Assembly: GCF_017329605.1 (NCBI RefSeq)
Contig: NZ_JAFMTY010000003.1
Span: 62,001 to 126,000, forward strand
DNA: 64,000 nucleotides
Source: Alicyclobacillus fructus
GTDB lineage: Bacteria; Bacillota; Bacilli; Alicyclobacillales; Alicyclobacillaceae
Direction: 5' to 3'
The position numbers were made by a program, and so were the translations under genes. Positions 28,780 through 38,525 of this stretch are shown one piece after another. Under the pieces are notes generated by a model. That model was given only the letters and a program-made list of their open reading frames with translations, was not told the origin of the DNA and searched no databases. Numbering within the stretch: the stretch's first letter is position 1; each line of letters opens with the position of its first letter.

Positions 28780-29274
28780 GTGCGCATTGACCCGAATCAA
28801 TTGGAGCTGACGGAGCGCGTCGTGCATGTCAACCGCGTGGCGAAAGTCGTCAAGGGCGGTCGGCGTTTCTCGTTCTCTGCGCTTGTGGTCGTAGGCGACG
28901 GTCAAGGGCATGTGGGCGCGGGCCTCGGCAAAGCGCAGGAGGTTCCGGATGCGATTCGCAAGGGCATCGAGGACGCGAAGAAGCACCTGATACAGGTGCC
29001 CATGCGCAAGACGACCATTCCGCACGAGGCGCTCGGCCACTTTGGCGCGGGCAAGGTCCTCATCAAGCCGGCGCCCGAAGGCAGCGGCGTGATCGCCGGC
29101 GGTCCCGTTCGCGCCGTGCTTGAGCTGGCGGGCATTAAGGACATCGTGACGAAGTCGCTCGGGTCCAACAACCCCATCAACATGGTGCACGCGACCATTG
29201 ACGCGCTGAAGCAGCTGAAGCGGCCGGAGGAAGTCGCGCGGCTTCGCGGAAAGTCGCTGGAAGAGATTCTGTGA
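28780..29274 (+). CDS. rpsE: 30S ribosomal protein S5
   Basis: S5 lies at the mRNA entry channel and helps set decoding fidelity. The 164-residue protein has [28 protein letters not shown], including the spectinomycin-related loop in wild-type form, and [22 protein letters not shown] 28780 follows AAGGAGG. In the usual order L18-S5-L30. Confidence 0.97.
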   Translation: MRIDPNQLELTERVVHVNRVAKVVKGGRRFSFSALVVVGDGQGHVGAGLGKAQEVPDAIRKGIEDAKKHLIQVPMRKTTIPHEALGHFGAGKVLIKPAPEGSGVIAGGPVRAVLELAGIKDIVTKSLGSNNPINMVHATIDALKQLKRPEEVARLRGKSLEEIL

Positions 29275-29290
29275 AGAGGAGGCGTACACG

Positions 29291-29479
29291 GTGGCGAAGA
29301 AGCTTGCAATTCGGCTCGTTCACAGCCCCAACGGACGCCAACCGGTGCAGCGCAAGACGGCCGCGGCACTAGGGTTCCGCAAGTTGTACCAGACGGTCGT
29401 GCGAGAGGACACGCCGGTGATTCGCGGCATGGTGAATCGCATTCGCCATCTGGTCGAAGTGACAGAGGTCGACGAGTGA
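29291..29479 (+). CDS. rpmD: 50S ribosomal protein L30
   Basis: A 62-residue L30 (AKKLAIRLVHSPNGRQPVQRKTAAALGFRKL then DTPVIRGMVNRIRHLVEV), the small bacterial form of the family. GTG 29291 follows AGAGGAGGCG. It sits between rpsE and rplO, as in B. subtilis. Confidence 0.96.
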   Translation: MAKKLAIRLVHSPNGRQPVQRKTAAALGFRKLYQTVVREDTPVIRGMVNRIRHLVEVTEVDE

Positions 29480-29495
29480 CAGGGAGGTGTGACGG

Positions 29496-29939
29496 ATGAA
29501 ACTGCACGAGCTGAAGCCCGCCGAGGGTTCGAAACACCGCAAGAAGCGCGTGGGCCGCGGCACGAGCTCGGGCCACGGCAAGACGTCCACGCGCGGTACA
29601 AAGGGCCAGTGGGCGCGATCCGGTGGCGGCGTGCGTCCCGGCTTTGAGGGTGGCCAGACGCCGTTGTTCCGCCGCCTGCCGAAGCGCGGGTTCACCAACG
29701 CTCGGTTCAAGAAGGTGTATGCGACGGTCAACGTCGACCGGCTGAACGTGTTCCCGGCCGGGACGGTCGTCACGCCGGAGCTCTTGCTGGAACGCCGGAT
29801 CATTCGCGAACCGCTGGACGGACTCAAGATTCTCGGCAAGGGCGAGTTGCAGGTGAGCCTGACGGTGAAGGCCCACGCGTTCTCATCCTCGGCGCAGGAA
29901 AAGATCGAGGCCGCGGGTGGTACCGTCGAGGTGATCTGA
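29496..29939 (+). CDS. rplO: 50S ribosomal protein L15
   Basis: L15 is an assembly protein with a long glycine- and basic-rich N-terminal extension ([43 protein letters not shown]). The 147 residues end with the typical [23 protein letters not shown] 29496 follows GGGAGGTG. The secY start lies one base after its stop codon. Confidence 0.97.
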   Translation: MKLHELKPAEGSKHRKKRVGRGTSSGHGKTSTRGTKGQWARSGGGVRPGFEGGQTPLFRRLPKRGFTNARFKKVYATVNVDRLNVFPAGTVVTPELLLERRIIREPLDGLKILGKGELQVSLTVKAHAFSSSAQEKIEAAGGTVEVI

Positions 29940-29940
29940 C

Positions 29941-31233
29941 GTGTGGCAGGCCATCGCCAACCTGTGGCGTCTGAAGCACCTGCGCAAACGCATCCTGTTC
30001 ACGCTGATGGTTCTTGCCGTGTACCGGATTGGGACGTACATTCCGGTGCCCGGCATGAACGTGAGCGCGCTGAATGCGGGCGCCGGAAACAACGCGCTGT
30101 TCAGCCTGCTGAACATGTTTTCCGGCGGCGCATTCTACCGGTTTTCGATCTTCGCGATGAGTGTCACGCCGTATATCACCGCGTCGATCATCGTGCAGTT
30201 GTTGCAGTCAGGCGTGATCCCGCGATTTGAGGAGTGGCAGAAGGAAGGCGAGTCAGGGCGGCAAAAGCTCACTCAGGTCACGCGGTACTTGACGGTGGCC
30301 CTCGGTCTGCTGCAGGCCGCGGGATTCACGTACATGTTCGCGCGGTCGGGGCTCTTGCTTCCGGACGCCAACAACTGGTGGTCGTACATCGTGATCGTCG
30401 TCACGCTGACCGCCGGTGACACGCTCCTCATGTGGTTCGGAGAGATGATCACGGAGAAAGGCGTCGGGAACGGCATCTCGCTCCTGATTTTCACGAGCAT
30501 CCTGTCCCGGTTCTCGACCCTCGGTCAAGAGGTGTACGCCAACTGGTTCATGAATCAGTCCGGTCACCTCTTCCTCGGGATCCTGAAGACGCTGATCCTG
30601 ATCGCGGGGATCGTGATCATCTTCGCGCTCATCGTGTTCGTGCAACAGGCGGAGCGGAAGATCCCGGTGCAGTACGCGAAGCGCGTGGTGGGTCGCACGG
30701 TCTATTCGGGCCAGCAGTCGTATATCCCCATCAAGTTGCTCGCGGCGGGCGTGATCCCGGTGATCTTCGCCATTTCGCTGTTGTTCTTGCCGTACACGAT
30801 CGCGTCGTACTTTCAATCACATCACTGGGCCGAGTTCATTCTGCGCTATCTGAGCCCGCAAACCGGGTGGTTCATGGGCGCGGAAGTGATTCTCATCATC
30901 CTGTTCACGTTCTTCTACACGCACGTCCAGATCAATCCGCAGCAACTGGCCGAACAGCTGCAGAAGCATGCGGGTTTCATTCCAGGCGTGCGGCCGGGGC
31001 GCGAGACCGAGATGTACATCATCAAGGTGATCAACCGGGTGACGGTCTTCGGTTCCGTGTTTCTCGGTGTGATTTCCATTTTGCCGTTTATCCTTCTGGG
31101 CGCCATGAACCTGACCGATTACAACATCCAAGGAACGTCGCTCATCATTCTCGTCGGTGTCGCGCTGCAGACGATGCAGCAGATGGAGGGCCAGGTGCTC
31201 CAGCGTCAATACCGCGGATTCATCCGGGACTAG
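29941..31233 (+). CDS. secY: Protein translocase subunit SecY
   Basis: The membrane channel of the Sec system. The 430 residues have about ten transmembrane helices, with YRIGTYIPVPGMN near the start, the plug region NMFSGGAFYRFSIFAMSVTPYI, and the cytoplasmic signature GIGNGIS-like GVGNGISLLIF. Start is GTG 29941; its ribosome binding site GAGGTGA lies within the last codons of rplO, implying coupling. It is followed by adk as in B. subtilis. Confidence 0.97.
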   Translation: MWQAIANLWRLKHLRKRILFTLMVLAVYRIGTYIPVPGMNVSALNAGAGNNALFSLLNMFSGGAFYRFSIFAMSVTPYITASIIVQLLQSGVIPRFEEWQKEGESGRQKLTQVTRYLTVALGLLQAAGFTYMFARSGLLLPDANNWWSYIVIVVTLTAGDTLLMWFGEMITEKGVGNGISLLIFTSILSRFSTLGQEVYANWFMNQSGHLFLGILKTLILIAGIVIIFALIVFVQQAERKIPVQYAKRVVGRTVYSGQQSYIPIKLLAAGVIPVIFAISLLFLPYTIASYFQSHHWAEFILRYLSPQTGWFMGAEVILIILFTFFYTHVQINPQQLAEQLQKHAGFIPGVRPGRETEMYIIKVINRVTVFGSVFLGVISILPFILLGAMNLTDYNIQGTSLIILVGVALQTMQQMEGQVLQRQYRGFIRD

Positions 31234-31287
31234 GATGGAACGGCGGAGCGCGCTGGGCGCTCGGCTGTATGCAAGGAGGGGATGTCC

Positions 31288-31938
31288 GTGCAGGTCATTT
31301 TGATAGGATTGCCGGGCGCCGGGAAGGGAACGCAGGCCGCCAAGATTCAGGCGGAGTTTGGCATTCCCCATGTATCGACGGGAGACATGTTCCGGCAAGC
31401 GATTGCGTCTGGGAGCGATCTCGGCCGACAAGTCAAGGCGTATCTCGACTCTGGGCGCTTGGTGCCTGACGAGACCACTGTCGCGGTGGTCCGCGACAGG
31501 CTGCAGAAGCCGGACGCGGAGAAAGGGTTTCTGCTCGACGGGTTTCCGCGTACGGTTCCGCAGGCGCGGGCACTCGATGACTTGCTTCAGGAACTCGGCA
31601 AACCGCTCGACTGCGTCCTCTACATCCACGTGGATCCCTCGGTTCTGAAGGAACGCCTGACGGGTCGTCGCATATGTCGTTCATGTGGAGCGACGTACCA
31701 CGTCAAGTTCCAGCCCCCGAAGGTGGAGGGCGTTTGCGACGTGTGCGGTGGCGAGCTGTATCAGCGCCCCGACGACACCGAGGAGGCCGTGGCGACTCGC
31801 CTCGAGCAGTTCAAGCAGACGGAACCCCTGATTGCCTACTATGAGGAGCGCGGGTTGCTCAAGCGGATCGACGGACAGCAGCCTATCGAGAAGGTTCACG
31901 AGGATGTCGTGGCGGCCTTAGCGCCGTTTCAGAGGTGA
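31288..31938 (+). CDS. adk: Adenylate kinase
   Basis: Adenylate kinase converts ATP plus AMP to two ADP. The 216-residue enzyme has the P-loop GLPGAGKGTQ, the AMP-binding STGDMFRQAI and DGFPRTVPQA motifs, and the zinc-binding LID with four cysteines (CRSCGATYH, then CDVCGGEL), the form found in Gram-positives. GTG 31288 has better spacing to AAGGAGGGG (31273-31281) than ATG 31282, which almost touches it. The map gene that follows adk in B. subtilis is absent here. Confidence 0.95.
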   Translation: MQVILIGLPGAGKGTQAAKIQAEFGIPHVSTGDMFRQAIASGSDLGRQVKAYLDSGRLVPDETTVAVVRDRLQKPDAEKGFLLDGFPRTVPQARALDDLLQELGKPLDCVLYIHVDPSVLKERLTGRRICRSCGATYHVKFQPPKVEGVCDVCGGELYQRPDDTEEAVATRLEQFKQTEPLIAYYEERGLLKRIDGQQPIEKVHEDVVAALAPFQR

Positions 31939-31949
31939 AGCAGAGCGCG

Positions 31950-32279
31950 ATGGGTGCACCCCGGGAGCTCCCTCCGATCGGTTCGTACGTTGAGGTCATT
32001 CAAGGGCGCGACGCAGGACTCGTCGCGGTGGTTCTCGCCCACGAAGGCGATCGGTTTGTGCGGATCGCCGACGGGGATGTCCGCCGCGTCGAAAAGCCGA
32101 AGAAGAAGAACGTGGCGCATGTCCGGAGAATTCATCGGATGGCCGAAGGCATTGCCCAGAAGCTCGCGGACGGCGGCCGAGTGACGAATGCGGAGCTCCG
32201 TCATGCGGTGAGAATGTTGCTGGAGGCTCAAACGGCAAACGGACGAGATGCACAGGAACGTGAGCAAGGGGGGACATGA
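31950..32279 (+). CDS. KOW-domain RNA-binding protein (L14e/L6e/L27e-like)
   Basis: A 109-residue protein with an N-terminal KOW/SH3-like domain ([33 protein letters not shown]), a basic stretch [16 protein letters not shown], and a charged C-terminal part. Firmicutes carry a similar small protein between map and infA; its function is not defined, but it is likely to bind ribosomal RNA. ATG 31950 is chosen because GTG 31935 lies within the likely ribosome binding site AGAGGTGA. Confidence 0.8.
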   Translation: MGAPRELPPIGSYVEVIQGRDAGLVAVVLAHEGDRFVRIADGDVRRVEKPKKKNVAHVRRIHRMAEGIAQKLADGGRVTNAELRHAVRMLLEAQTANGRDAQEREQGGT

Positions 32280-32280
32280 G

Positions 32281-32674
<394 letters not shown>

Positions 32675-32714
32675 CGAAGTTCGCAGTCACGGCGGGTTTT
32701 TGGCTCGGGGCTTC

Positions 32715-32876
32715 CACGAAGACAGCGCGGCTGGTCCTTCCACGCGGCCTGCGGCCGCACCGCACATGCGCCCGCGGGTGAGCGTGAAGGGACTGTCTTC
32801 GTGTTTGCATACAAATCACCGCTTTCACGCTGGACTGGGTCAGTGAGCGCGAGGCGCGGTCCTGTACAAGCCCAGC
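32715..32876 (+). promoter_or_regulatory. Long structured leader between rpmJ and rpsM
   Basis: CACGAAGACAG (32715-32725) is exactly complementary to CTGTCTTCGTG (32793-32803); inside it GTCCTTCCACGC (32734-32745) nearly matches the complement of GCGTGAAGGGAC (32782-32793). A second helix CGCTGG near 32828 can pair with CCAGCG near 32872. The 236-base gap is far longer than other spacers in this block. Since rpsD is part of this cluster, an S4-controlled leader as in the E. coli alpha operon is possible, but this is inference. Confidence 0.45.
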
Positions 32877-32910
32877 GCGGAATGAAGGACACTGGAGGTG
32901 CAGTCTGTAC

Positions 32911-33279
32911 ATGGCACGAATTGCCGGCGTCGACTTGCCGCGCGACAAGCGCGTCGAGATCGGACTGACGTACATTTACGGCATCGGCCGCACGACGTCG
33001 AACAAGATTCTCGCGGCCACGGGCATTGATCCGAACAAGCGCGTGCGAGATCTCACGGAGGACGAAGTCGTTCGGTTGCGCGAGGAGATCGAGCGCAATT
33101 ACAAGGTCGAGGGCGATCTGCGCCGCGAAGTGGCGATGAACATCAAGCGGCTGATCGATATCGGTTGCTACCGTGGCATTCGGCACCGCCGCGGTTTGCC
33201 GGTTCGCGGTCAGCGCACGAAGACGAATGCGCGCACGCGCAAGGGTCCGCGCCGTACGGTCGCAGGCAAGAAGAAGTAA
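32911..33279 (+). CDS. rpsM: 30S ribosomal protein S13
   Basis: S13 in the 30S head contacts the P-site tRNA and the 50S subunit. The 122 residues include [50 protein letters not shown] and a basic tail. ATG 32911 follows GGAGGTGCAG. It starts the alpha-type cluster S13-S11-S4-alpha-L17. Confidence 0.98.
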   Translation: MARIAGVDLPRDKRVEIGLTYIYGIGRTTSNKILAATGIDPNKRVRDLTEDEVVRLREEIERNYKVEGDLRREVAMNIKRLIDIGCYRGIRHRRGLPVRGQRTKTNARTRKGPRRTVAGKKK

Positions 33280-33297
33280 TCTCTGGAGGTGTCATCG

Positions 33298-33714
33298 TTG
33301 GCAAACAAGGTCACCAAGCGCCGTGGCTCGTCGACGACTGCACGCCCGCGCCGGCGCGACCGGAAGAACATCGAGGTCGGCGTGGCCCACATCAAGTCGA
33401 CGTTCAATAATACCATCGTCAGCATTGCCGATCCGGCTGGGAACGTGATCTCCTGGGCTTCCGCAGGCACGGTCGGTTTCAAGGGATCGCGCAAGAGCAC
33501 GCCGTATGCTGCGCAGCTCGCGGCTGAGGCCGCCGCGCGTTCTGCGATGGAGCACGGGATGAAGTCCGTTGAGGTGCTGGTGAAGGGGCCGGGGGCAGGC
33601 CGCGAGGCTGCCATTCGCTCGCTTCAGGCGGCCGGACTCGAGATCACGGGGATTCGAGACGTGACGCCGATTCCGCACAACGGTTGCCGCCCGCCGAAGC
33701 GCCGCCGCGTCTGA
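33298..33714 (+). CDS. rpsK: 30S ribosomal protein S11
   Basis: S11 is part of the platform of the 30S subunit. It has 138 residues with [42 protein letters not shown] and [21 protein letters not shown] 33298 lies eight bases after TGGAGGTG; GTG 33289 in frame lies inside that site. Confidence 0.97.
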   Translation: MANKVTKRRGSSTTARPRRRDRKNIEVGVAHIKSTFNNTIVSIADPAGNVISWASAGTVGFKGSRKSTPYAAQLAAEAAARSAMEHGMKSVEVLVKGPGAGREAAIRSLQAAGLEITGIRDVTPIPHNGCRPPKRRRV

Positions 33715-33777
33715 CGGGATCGCAGGATCCTGGCATGTGCTGCAGGTATAACAACTACTGGAGGTGTCTATCCTAGA

Positions 33778-34404
33778 ATGGCAAGGTATACAGGGCCCGT
33801 GTGCCGTCTGTGCCGCCGCGAGGGCATCAAGCTCTACCTGAAAGGTGAGCGGTGCTTCAGCGAGAAGTGCGCCGTCGACAAGCGGCCGTACGCACCGGGA
33901 CAACATGGACAAGGTCGCAAGCGCACCACCGAGTATGGCATGCAGCTGCGCGAGAAGCAGAAGGCTCGCCGCTACTACGGGGTGCTCGAGAACCAGTTTG
34001 AGCGCTACTATGAGGAGGCCGCTCGCCGTCGCGGGGTGACGGGTGAGACGTTGCTCCAGCTGCTCGAGAGCCGCCTGGACAATGTCGTCTATCGGCTTGG
34101 CTTCGCGGCGTCCCGCGCGGAGGCGCGCCAGTTGGTGCGCCATGGCCACATTCAGGTGAACGGCCGCCGCGTGGACATCCCGTCCTTCCTCGTGAAGGAA
34201 GGCGACGTCGTGTCCGTCCGGGAGAAGAGCCGCGACAACGCACGGTTGAAGGAACTCGCCGAGCTGATCCCGAGCCGCACCATTCCGGCATGGCTGGAGC
34301 TCGACGCCGCCAATTGGACGGCGAAGGTGTTGCGCCGCCCCGCGCGCGACGAGATCGACGCGCCGGTGCAGGAGCAGCAGATCGTCGAGTTCTACTCTCG
34401 TTAA
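33778..34404 (+). CDS. rpsD: 30S ribosomal protein S4, zinc-type
   Basis: S4 nucleates 30S assembly and in several bacteria represses its own operon. The 208 residues contain an S4 RNA-binding domain ([40 protein letters not shown]). The amino terminus has CRLC and a second cysteine pair (CFSEKC), the zinc-binding C+ form, while B. subtilis RpsD lacks these cysteines. B. subtilis also has rpsD elsewhere; here it lies between rpsK and rpoA as in E. coli. ATG follows TGGAGGTG. Confidence 0.97.
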   Translation: MARYTGPVCRLCRREGIKLYLKGERCFSEKCAVDKRPYAPGQHGQGRKRTTEYGMQLREKQKARRYYGVLENQFERYYEEAARRRGVTGETLLQLLESRLDNVVYRLGFAASRAEARQLVRHGHIQVNGRRVDIPSFLVKEGDVVSVREKSRDNARLKELAELIPSRTIPAWLELDAANWTAKVLRRPARDEIDAPVQEQQIVEFYSR

Positions 34405-34475
34405 TCCGGGGTGAACGCTGGATCGTCTAGCCAGCTCCGAGCGTCGACGAGTACCACTCCCAAGGAGGATTAGGA

Positions 34476-35414
34476 ATGATCGAGATAGAGAAGCCGCGGA
34501 TCGAGATTGTGGAACAAACCGGCGACTACGGGAAGTTCGTGTGCGAACCGCTGGAGCGCGGCTACGGGACGACGCTCGGCAACTCACTGCGCCGCATCCT
34601 GCTGTCTTCCATCCCGGGTGCAGCGGTGCGGTCGGTGAAGATCGAGGGCGTGCTCCACGAGTTCTCCACCATCCCTGGGGTCGTCGAGGATGTCACAGAG
34701 ATCATTCTCAATCTCAAACGGCTCTCGTTGAAAATTCATTCCGACGAAGAGAAGACGCTGATCATCGACGCCGTGGGCCCGGGAGTGGTGACGGCTGGCG
34801 ACATCCGCGCGGATTCGGACGTCGACATCATGAATCCTGACCTGCACATCGCGACGCTGACCGACGGCGCGCGCATCTACATGGAGATGCGCGCCGGCCG
34901 GGGGCGCGGATACGTGCCGGCACACCGCAACAAGCCGGAGGAGCAGGAGATTGGGCTTATCCCCATCGACTCGTTGTACTCGCCCATCTCGCGCGTGAAC
35001 TTTTCGGTGGAGAACACGCGCGTGGGTCAGATCACGGACTACGACAAACTCACGCTCGAAGTGTGGACGGACGGAAGCGTGGCGCCGGACGAGGCGGTCT
35101 CGATCGGAGCAAAGATCCTGACGGAGCACTTGATGTTGTTTGTCGGTCTGACGGATCGGGCGCGGGACACGGATCTCATGGTCGAGAAGGAGAGCGCGCA
35201 CAACGACAAGATCCTCGACATGCCGATTGAGGAGCTGGATCTGTCTGTGCGCTCCTACAACTGCCTCAAGCGCGCGGGCATCAACACGGTGGCGGAGCTC
35301 TGCGCGAAGTCGGAAGAAGAGATGATGAAGGTTCGCAATCTCGGCCGTAAGTCCCTTGAGGAAGTGGTCGAGAAGTTGCACGCCCTTGGACTTAGTTTGC
35401 GCAAGGACGACTGA
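34476..35414 (+). CDS. rpoA: DNA-directed RNA polymerase subunit alpha
   Basis: The alpha subunit dimer is the scaffold of RNA polymerase and contacts activators and UP elements. It has 312 residues: the N-terminal domain with [28 protein letters not shown], a linker near residues 230-245, and the C-terminal domain with [20 protein letters not shown] and [14 protein letters not shown] 34476 follows AAGGAGG. Confidence 0.98.
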   Translation: MIEIEKPRIEIVEQTGDYGKFVCEPLERGYGTTLGNSLRRILLSSIPGAAVRSVKIEGVLHEFSTIPGVVEDVTEIILNLKRLSLKIHSDEEKTLIIDAVGPGVVTAGDIRADSDVDIMNPDLHIATLTDGARIYMEMRAGRGRGYVPAHRNKPEEQEIGLIPIDSLYSPISRVNFSVENTRVGQITDYDKLTLEVWTDGSVAPDEAVSIGAKILTEHLMLFVGLTDRARDTDLMVEKESAHNDKILDMPIEELDLSVRSYNCLKRAGINTVAELCAKSEEEMMKVRNLGRKSLEEVVEKLHALGLSLRKDD

Positions 35415-35441
35415 GCGATTCGCAGCAAGGGAGGGAGACGT

Positions 35442-35807
35442 ATGGCATATCGCAAGCTGAATCGGACCTCTTCGAGCCGCAAGGCGCTGTTTCGCAGCCT
35501 TGTGACGGATCTGTTCCTCTACGAGCGCATTCAGACGACCGAGGCCAAGGCCAAGGAGCTGCGCTCGATTGCGGAGAAGATGATCACCCTGGCGAAGCGG
35601 GGCGATCTCCATTCGCGCCGCCTGGTGGCGCGTTACGTGCGCCGTGAGAAGTTGTCGCCGCTCGGCGAGGGTCCGGATGCCATTCAGAAGCTGTTCGGGG
35701 ACATCGCGCTGCGCTACAAGGACCGCAACGGGGGGTACACCCGCATTGTGAAGGTGGGCCCGCGCCGCGGTGACGCTGCGCCGATGGTCGTGATCGAACT
35801 CGTGTGA
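35442..35807 (+). CDS. rplQ: 50S ribosomal protein L17
   Basis: L17 lies near the exit tunnel. The 121 residues have [53 protein letters not shown] and end [28 protein letters not shown] 35442 follows AAGGGAGGG. In B. subtilis three ECF transporter genes come next; here truA follows within 15 bases. Confidence 0.98.
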   Translation: MAYRKLNRTSSSRKALFRSLVTDLFLYERIQTTEAKAKELRSIAEKMITLAKRGDLHSRRLVARYVRREKLSPLGEGPDAIQKLFGDIALRYKDRNGGYTRIVKVGPRRGDAAPMVVIELV

Positions 35808-35818
35808 GGGTGGGGCGT

Positions 35819-36607
35819 GTGAGCCGTGGTCGCCGCGTACGACTCGTGCTGGGCTATGACGGGTCGGGCTTCCACGGCTTTGCCCGTCAAGAGGGCCTGC
35901 GCACGGTGCAGGGCGTGCTGGAGGACGAACTCCGCCGCATGCTCGGCGTGGACATCCCGGTCGAGGGTTCGGGCCGTACGGATCGGGGCGTGCATGCGCG
36001 GGCGCAGGTCGTGCACTTCGATTTGCCGTATGGGCCACCCGCGGACAGGATGGTGCACGTGCTCCGCCGCCGGCTGCCTGCCGATGTATTGCCGCGCGCC
36101 GCGGACGAGGTGGACGAAGGGTTTCACGCCCGGTTTTCCGTCGTGCGAAAGACGTACCGGTATACGTTGGAATTGGCCCCTCTGCCGAGCCTCTATTGGT
36201 ACAGGTTTAGCTGGCATCTTCCCGAATCGCTCGATCTCGCCGCGATGGAGGCGGCGGCGGAACATCTCTTGGGCGAACACGACTTCACGTCGTTCTGCGC
36301 AGCCGAGGCGCCTCAGCGGGATAAGGTTCGCAGGCTCGACGCGGTTCGGTTTCGCCGGGACGGATCGCGGCTCCACATCGAATTTGAGGGCAACGGATTT
36401 CTGCAGTACATGGTGCGCATTCTGGTCGGCACGCTGGTGAAGGTGGGACGCGGGAAGGAGCGGCCGGAACGGATTCCGCAGATCCTCGAGGCTCGTGACA
36501 GGCGGCTCGCTGGCGAGACGGCGCCCCCGCACGGGCTCTGCCTGTGGAACGTGGAGTATCCGCCGGAGTATGGCGGCAAGGTGATTGATCTGGATAGCGA
36601 TTTATAA
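35819..36607 (+). CDS. truA: tRNA pseudouridine synthase A
   Basis: TruA makes pseudouridine at tRNA positions 38-40. The product has 262 residues with the LGYDGSGFHGFARQEGLRTVQGVLE start and the catalytic aspartate in GSGRTDRGVHARAQV. GNGFLQYMVRILVGTLVKVGRGK is typical of the C-terminal lobe. The start could be GTG 35819 (after GAGGGTGGGG) or GTG 35804, which overlaps the rplQ stop; the difference is five residues. The stop codon lies inside the next TATAAT. Confidence 0.93.
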   Translation: MSRGRRVRLVLGYDGSGFHGFARQEGLRTVQGVLEDELRRMLGVDIPVEGSGRTDRGVHARAQVVHFDLPYGPPADRMVHVLRRRLPADVLPRAADEVDEGFHARFSVVRKTYRYTLELAPLPSLYWYRFSWHLPESLDLAAMEAAAEHLLGEHDFTSFCAAEAPQRDKVRRLDAVRFRRDGSRLHIEFEGNGFLQYMVRILVGTLVKVGRGKERPERIPQILEARDRRLAGETAPPHGLCLWNVEYPPEYGGKVIDLDSDL

Positions 36608-36663
36608 TAAAATTGTGCAGGTATTTGACCCACTCGATTCCCCCGTTCCATCGGTAGGTCAAA
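36603..36663 (+). promoter_or_regulatory. Internal promoter -10 and candidate L13 leader
   Basis: TATAAT at 36603-36608 overlaps the truA stop codon, with a poor -35. The following transcript would open with a hairpin: TTTGACC (36624-36630) pairs with GGTCAAA (36657-36663), flanked by TGCA/TGCA-like segments, just before the rplM ribosome binding site. A leader bound by L13 is known in Firmicutes at this location; here it is proposed from position and structure. Confidence 0.5.
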
Positions 36664-36687
36664 TTGCATCGTTCGGAGGGAACGTTG

Positions 36688-37134
36688 ATGCGTACGACAT
36701 ACATGGCGAAGCCCGGCTCCGTCGAGCGCAAGTGGTACGTCATCGATGCCACGGGCTGGCGCGTGGGCCGCTTGGCGACGCAGATTGCGATGATTCTGCG
36801 GGGCAAGCATAAGCCCGAGTTCACGCCGCACGTCGACACCGGTGACTTTGTGATTGTCGTGAACGCGGACAAGGTTGTGTTCACGGGCCGGAAGCTGGAT
36901 CAGAAGAAGTATTATCGCCACTCGGGTTATCCGGGCGGTCTCAAGGTGACCACGGCGCGCACGTTGCTCAATACGCATCCGGAGCGCGTCCTGTATTACG
37001 CTGTGCGCGGCATGCTGCCGCACAACTCGCTCGGGCGTCGTCAGCTGAAGAAGTTGCACATCTACGCCGGGCCTGAGCATCCGCACGCGGCGCAAAAACC
37101 GATTCCGTTCGTACCCGGCGAGACGCGGGAGTAA
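36688..37134 (+). CDS. rplM: 50S ribosomal protein L13
   Basis: L13 is an early assembly protein of the 50S subunit. The 148 residues include [57 protein letters not shown] and [12 protein letters not shown] 36688 follows CGGAGGG. It is paired with rpsI as in nearly all bacteria. Confidence 0.97.
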   Translation: MRTTYMAKPGSVERKWYVIDATGWRVGRLATQIAMILRGKHKPEFTPHVDTGDFVIVVNADKVVFTGRKLDQKKYYRHSGYPGGLKVTTARTLLNTHPERVLYYAVRGMLPHNSLGRRQLKKLHIYAGPEHPHAAQKPIPFVPGETRE

Positions 37135-37149
37135 AGGAGGGGCAGCAAC

Positions 37150-37542
37150 TTGGCAAGCGTTCAATACTGGGCCGTGGGCCGTCGCAAAACCTCCGTCGCT
37201 CGCGTGCGCCTTCTTCCGGGCGACGGCAAGATTGTGGTCAATAAGCGGCCGATGGACGAGTACTTCGGACTCGAGTCGCTGAAACTGATTGTGAAGCAGC
37301 CGCTGTTGCTCACGGACACGATGGGGCAGTACGACGTGTACGTGAATGTGCGCGGCGGAGGAATCTCCGGTCAGGCAGGAGCCATTCGTCACGGCATCGC
37401 ACGCGCGCTGTTGAAGGTGGACCCGAATCTGCGCCCGACGCTGAAGCGCGCCGGACTCTTGACTCGCGATGCGCGGATGAAGGAGCGCAAGAAGTACGGG
37501 CTCAAAGCCGCCCGTCGCGCGCCGCAGTTCTCGAAGCGCTGA
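37150..37542 (+). CDS. rpsI: 30S ribosomal protein S9
   Basis: S9 reaches with its C-terminal arginine to the P-site tRNA. The 130-residue protein has [35 protein letters not shown] and the tail APQFSKR. TTG 37150 follows AAAGGAGGGG. It is the last gene of the long ribosomal block and is followed by a clear terminator. Confidence 0.97.
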   Translation: MASVQYWAVGRRKTSVARVRLLPGDGKIVVNKRPMDEYFGLESLKLIVKQPLLLTDTMGQYDVYVNVRGGGISGQAGAIRHGIARALLKVDPNLRPTLKRAGLLTRDARMKERKKYGLKAARRAPQFSKR

Positions 37543-37574
37543 TCCCACGCGGAACACGGCGAAGTGTTGTCTCG

Positions 37575-37625
37575 AAAGGGCTGTTTTCGTCCCAGGCGAG
37601 CCCGGGACGGGAGCAGCCCTTTTTG
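37575..37625 (+). terminator. Intrinsic terminator after rpsI
   Basis: AAAGGGCTG (37575-37583) pairs with CAGCCCTTT (37614-37622), and the inner CGTCCC with GGGACG extends the stem. A run of five T follows the stem. This is the clearest terminator of the window and ends the ribosomal block. Confidence 0.9.
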
Positions 37626-37727
37626 TGTCGCTTTGGACAACCGGATCATGGAAGCGAGTGGTCTCATGATCGCGTTCCCGCTTGTGCACACTGAGGTCAG
37701 CACGACTGCGCCAGAGGGGGCACAAGC

Positions 37728-38501
37728 ATGCACGGAAAGCACAAGCATGTTCCGCTCGCGTTGGCCGCCATGGCCATGCTCCTCGGAGCGTCATCGCTGG
37801 TGGTGCCCACACAAGACGCCCGGGCTGCATGGTTTCGTCCGCTGCAGCATAAGGTGAATCCGACCGCGCAGGTCACCGGCATCGAGGGCAAGGTCATCGT
37901 CGTGGACGCCGGCCACGGGGGACGGGACTCCGGGGCGCGCGGCGTGGGCGGCGTGATTGAGAAGGACATCACGCTCGCCGTCGCGCACAAGCTGGCCCGG
38001 TACCTGCAACAGGGAGGCGCCATCGTGATGATGACCCGGACGACGGATACGGACCTCGCCACCGAGCGCGATCGCGCCATGAAACAGCGTCATCTCGGCG
38101 ATCTTCGCGGCAGGTTGAACGTCGTCCGCCGCCAGCGTGTCGACGCCTTTGTGTCCATTCACTGCAACAGCGCGCCCTCACCCGACTGGCGCGGCGCGCA
38201 GGTGTTGTACCTGAAGACGAATCCTCACGCCAAACAGCTCGCCGCCGTCATGCAGGAGACGTTCCGGGCCGAACTGTTGCCGACCAAGCGCGACATCCAA
38301 TCGAATCGGACCTTATTCCTTCTCAAGCGAATCGAAGGGCCGACCGTGCTCGCGGAAATCGGATTCCTTTCCAATCCCGACGAAGCTCGGGCGCTCACGA
38401 CCGATCACTATCAGGAGCGCGTGGCCTTCGCCATGTATCAGGCGCTGGTTCGATATTTCAGCGATCCGGCCGCCAGTCAACCGGCCGAGAAGGACACCTG
38501 A
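37728..38501 (+). CDS. cwlD: N-acetylmuramoyl-L-alanine amidase CwlD
   Basis: CwlD removes peptide side chains from spore cortex murein as the first step to muramic-delta-lactam. The 257 residues have an N-terminal membrane or signal segment (LALAAMAMLLGASSLVV) and an amidase_3 domain with the zinc ligands His in VDAGHGGRDSGA, Glu in EKDITLAVAHKLARYL and His in SIHCNSAP, plus the catalytic Glu in VLAEIGFLSN. Its place between rpsI and mrp/gerD matches B. subtilis, and pdaB nearby encodes a related deacetylase. ATG 37728 follows AGAGGGGGC. Confidence 0.92.
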   Translation: MHGKHKHVPLALAAMAMLLGASSLVVPTQDARAAWFRPLQHKVNPTAQVTGIEGKVIVVDAGHGGRDSGARGVGGVIEKDITLAVAHKLARYLQQGGAIVMMTRTTDTDLATERDRAMKQRHLGDLRGRLNVVRRQRVDAFVSIHCNSAPSPDWRGAQVLYLKTNPHAKQLAAVMQETFRAELLPTKRDIQSNRTLFLLKRIEGPTVLAEIGFLSNPDEARALTTDHYQERVAFAMYQALVRYFSDPAASQPAEKDT

Positions 38502-38525
38502 CCGCGCGTGGAGGAGGGGAGCGGC

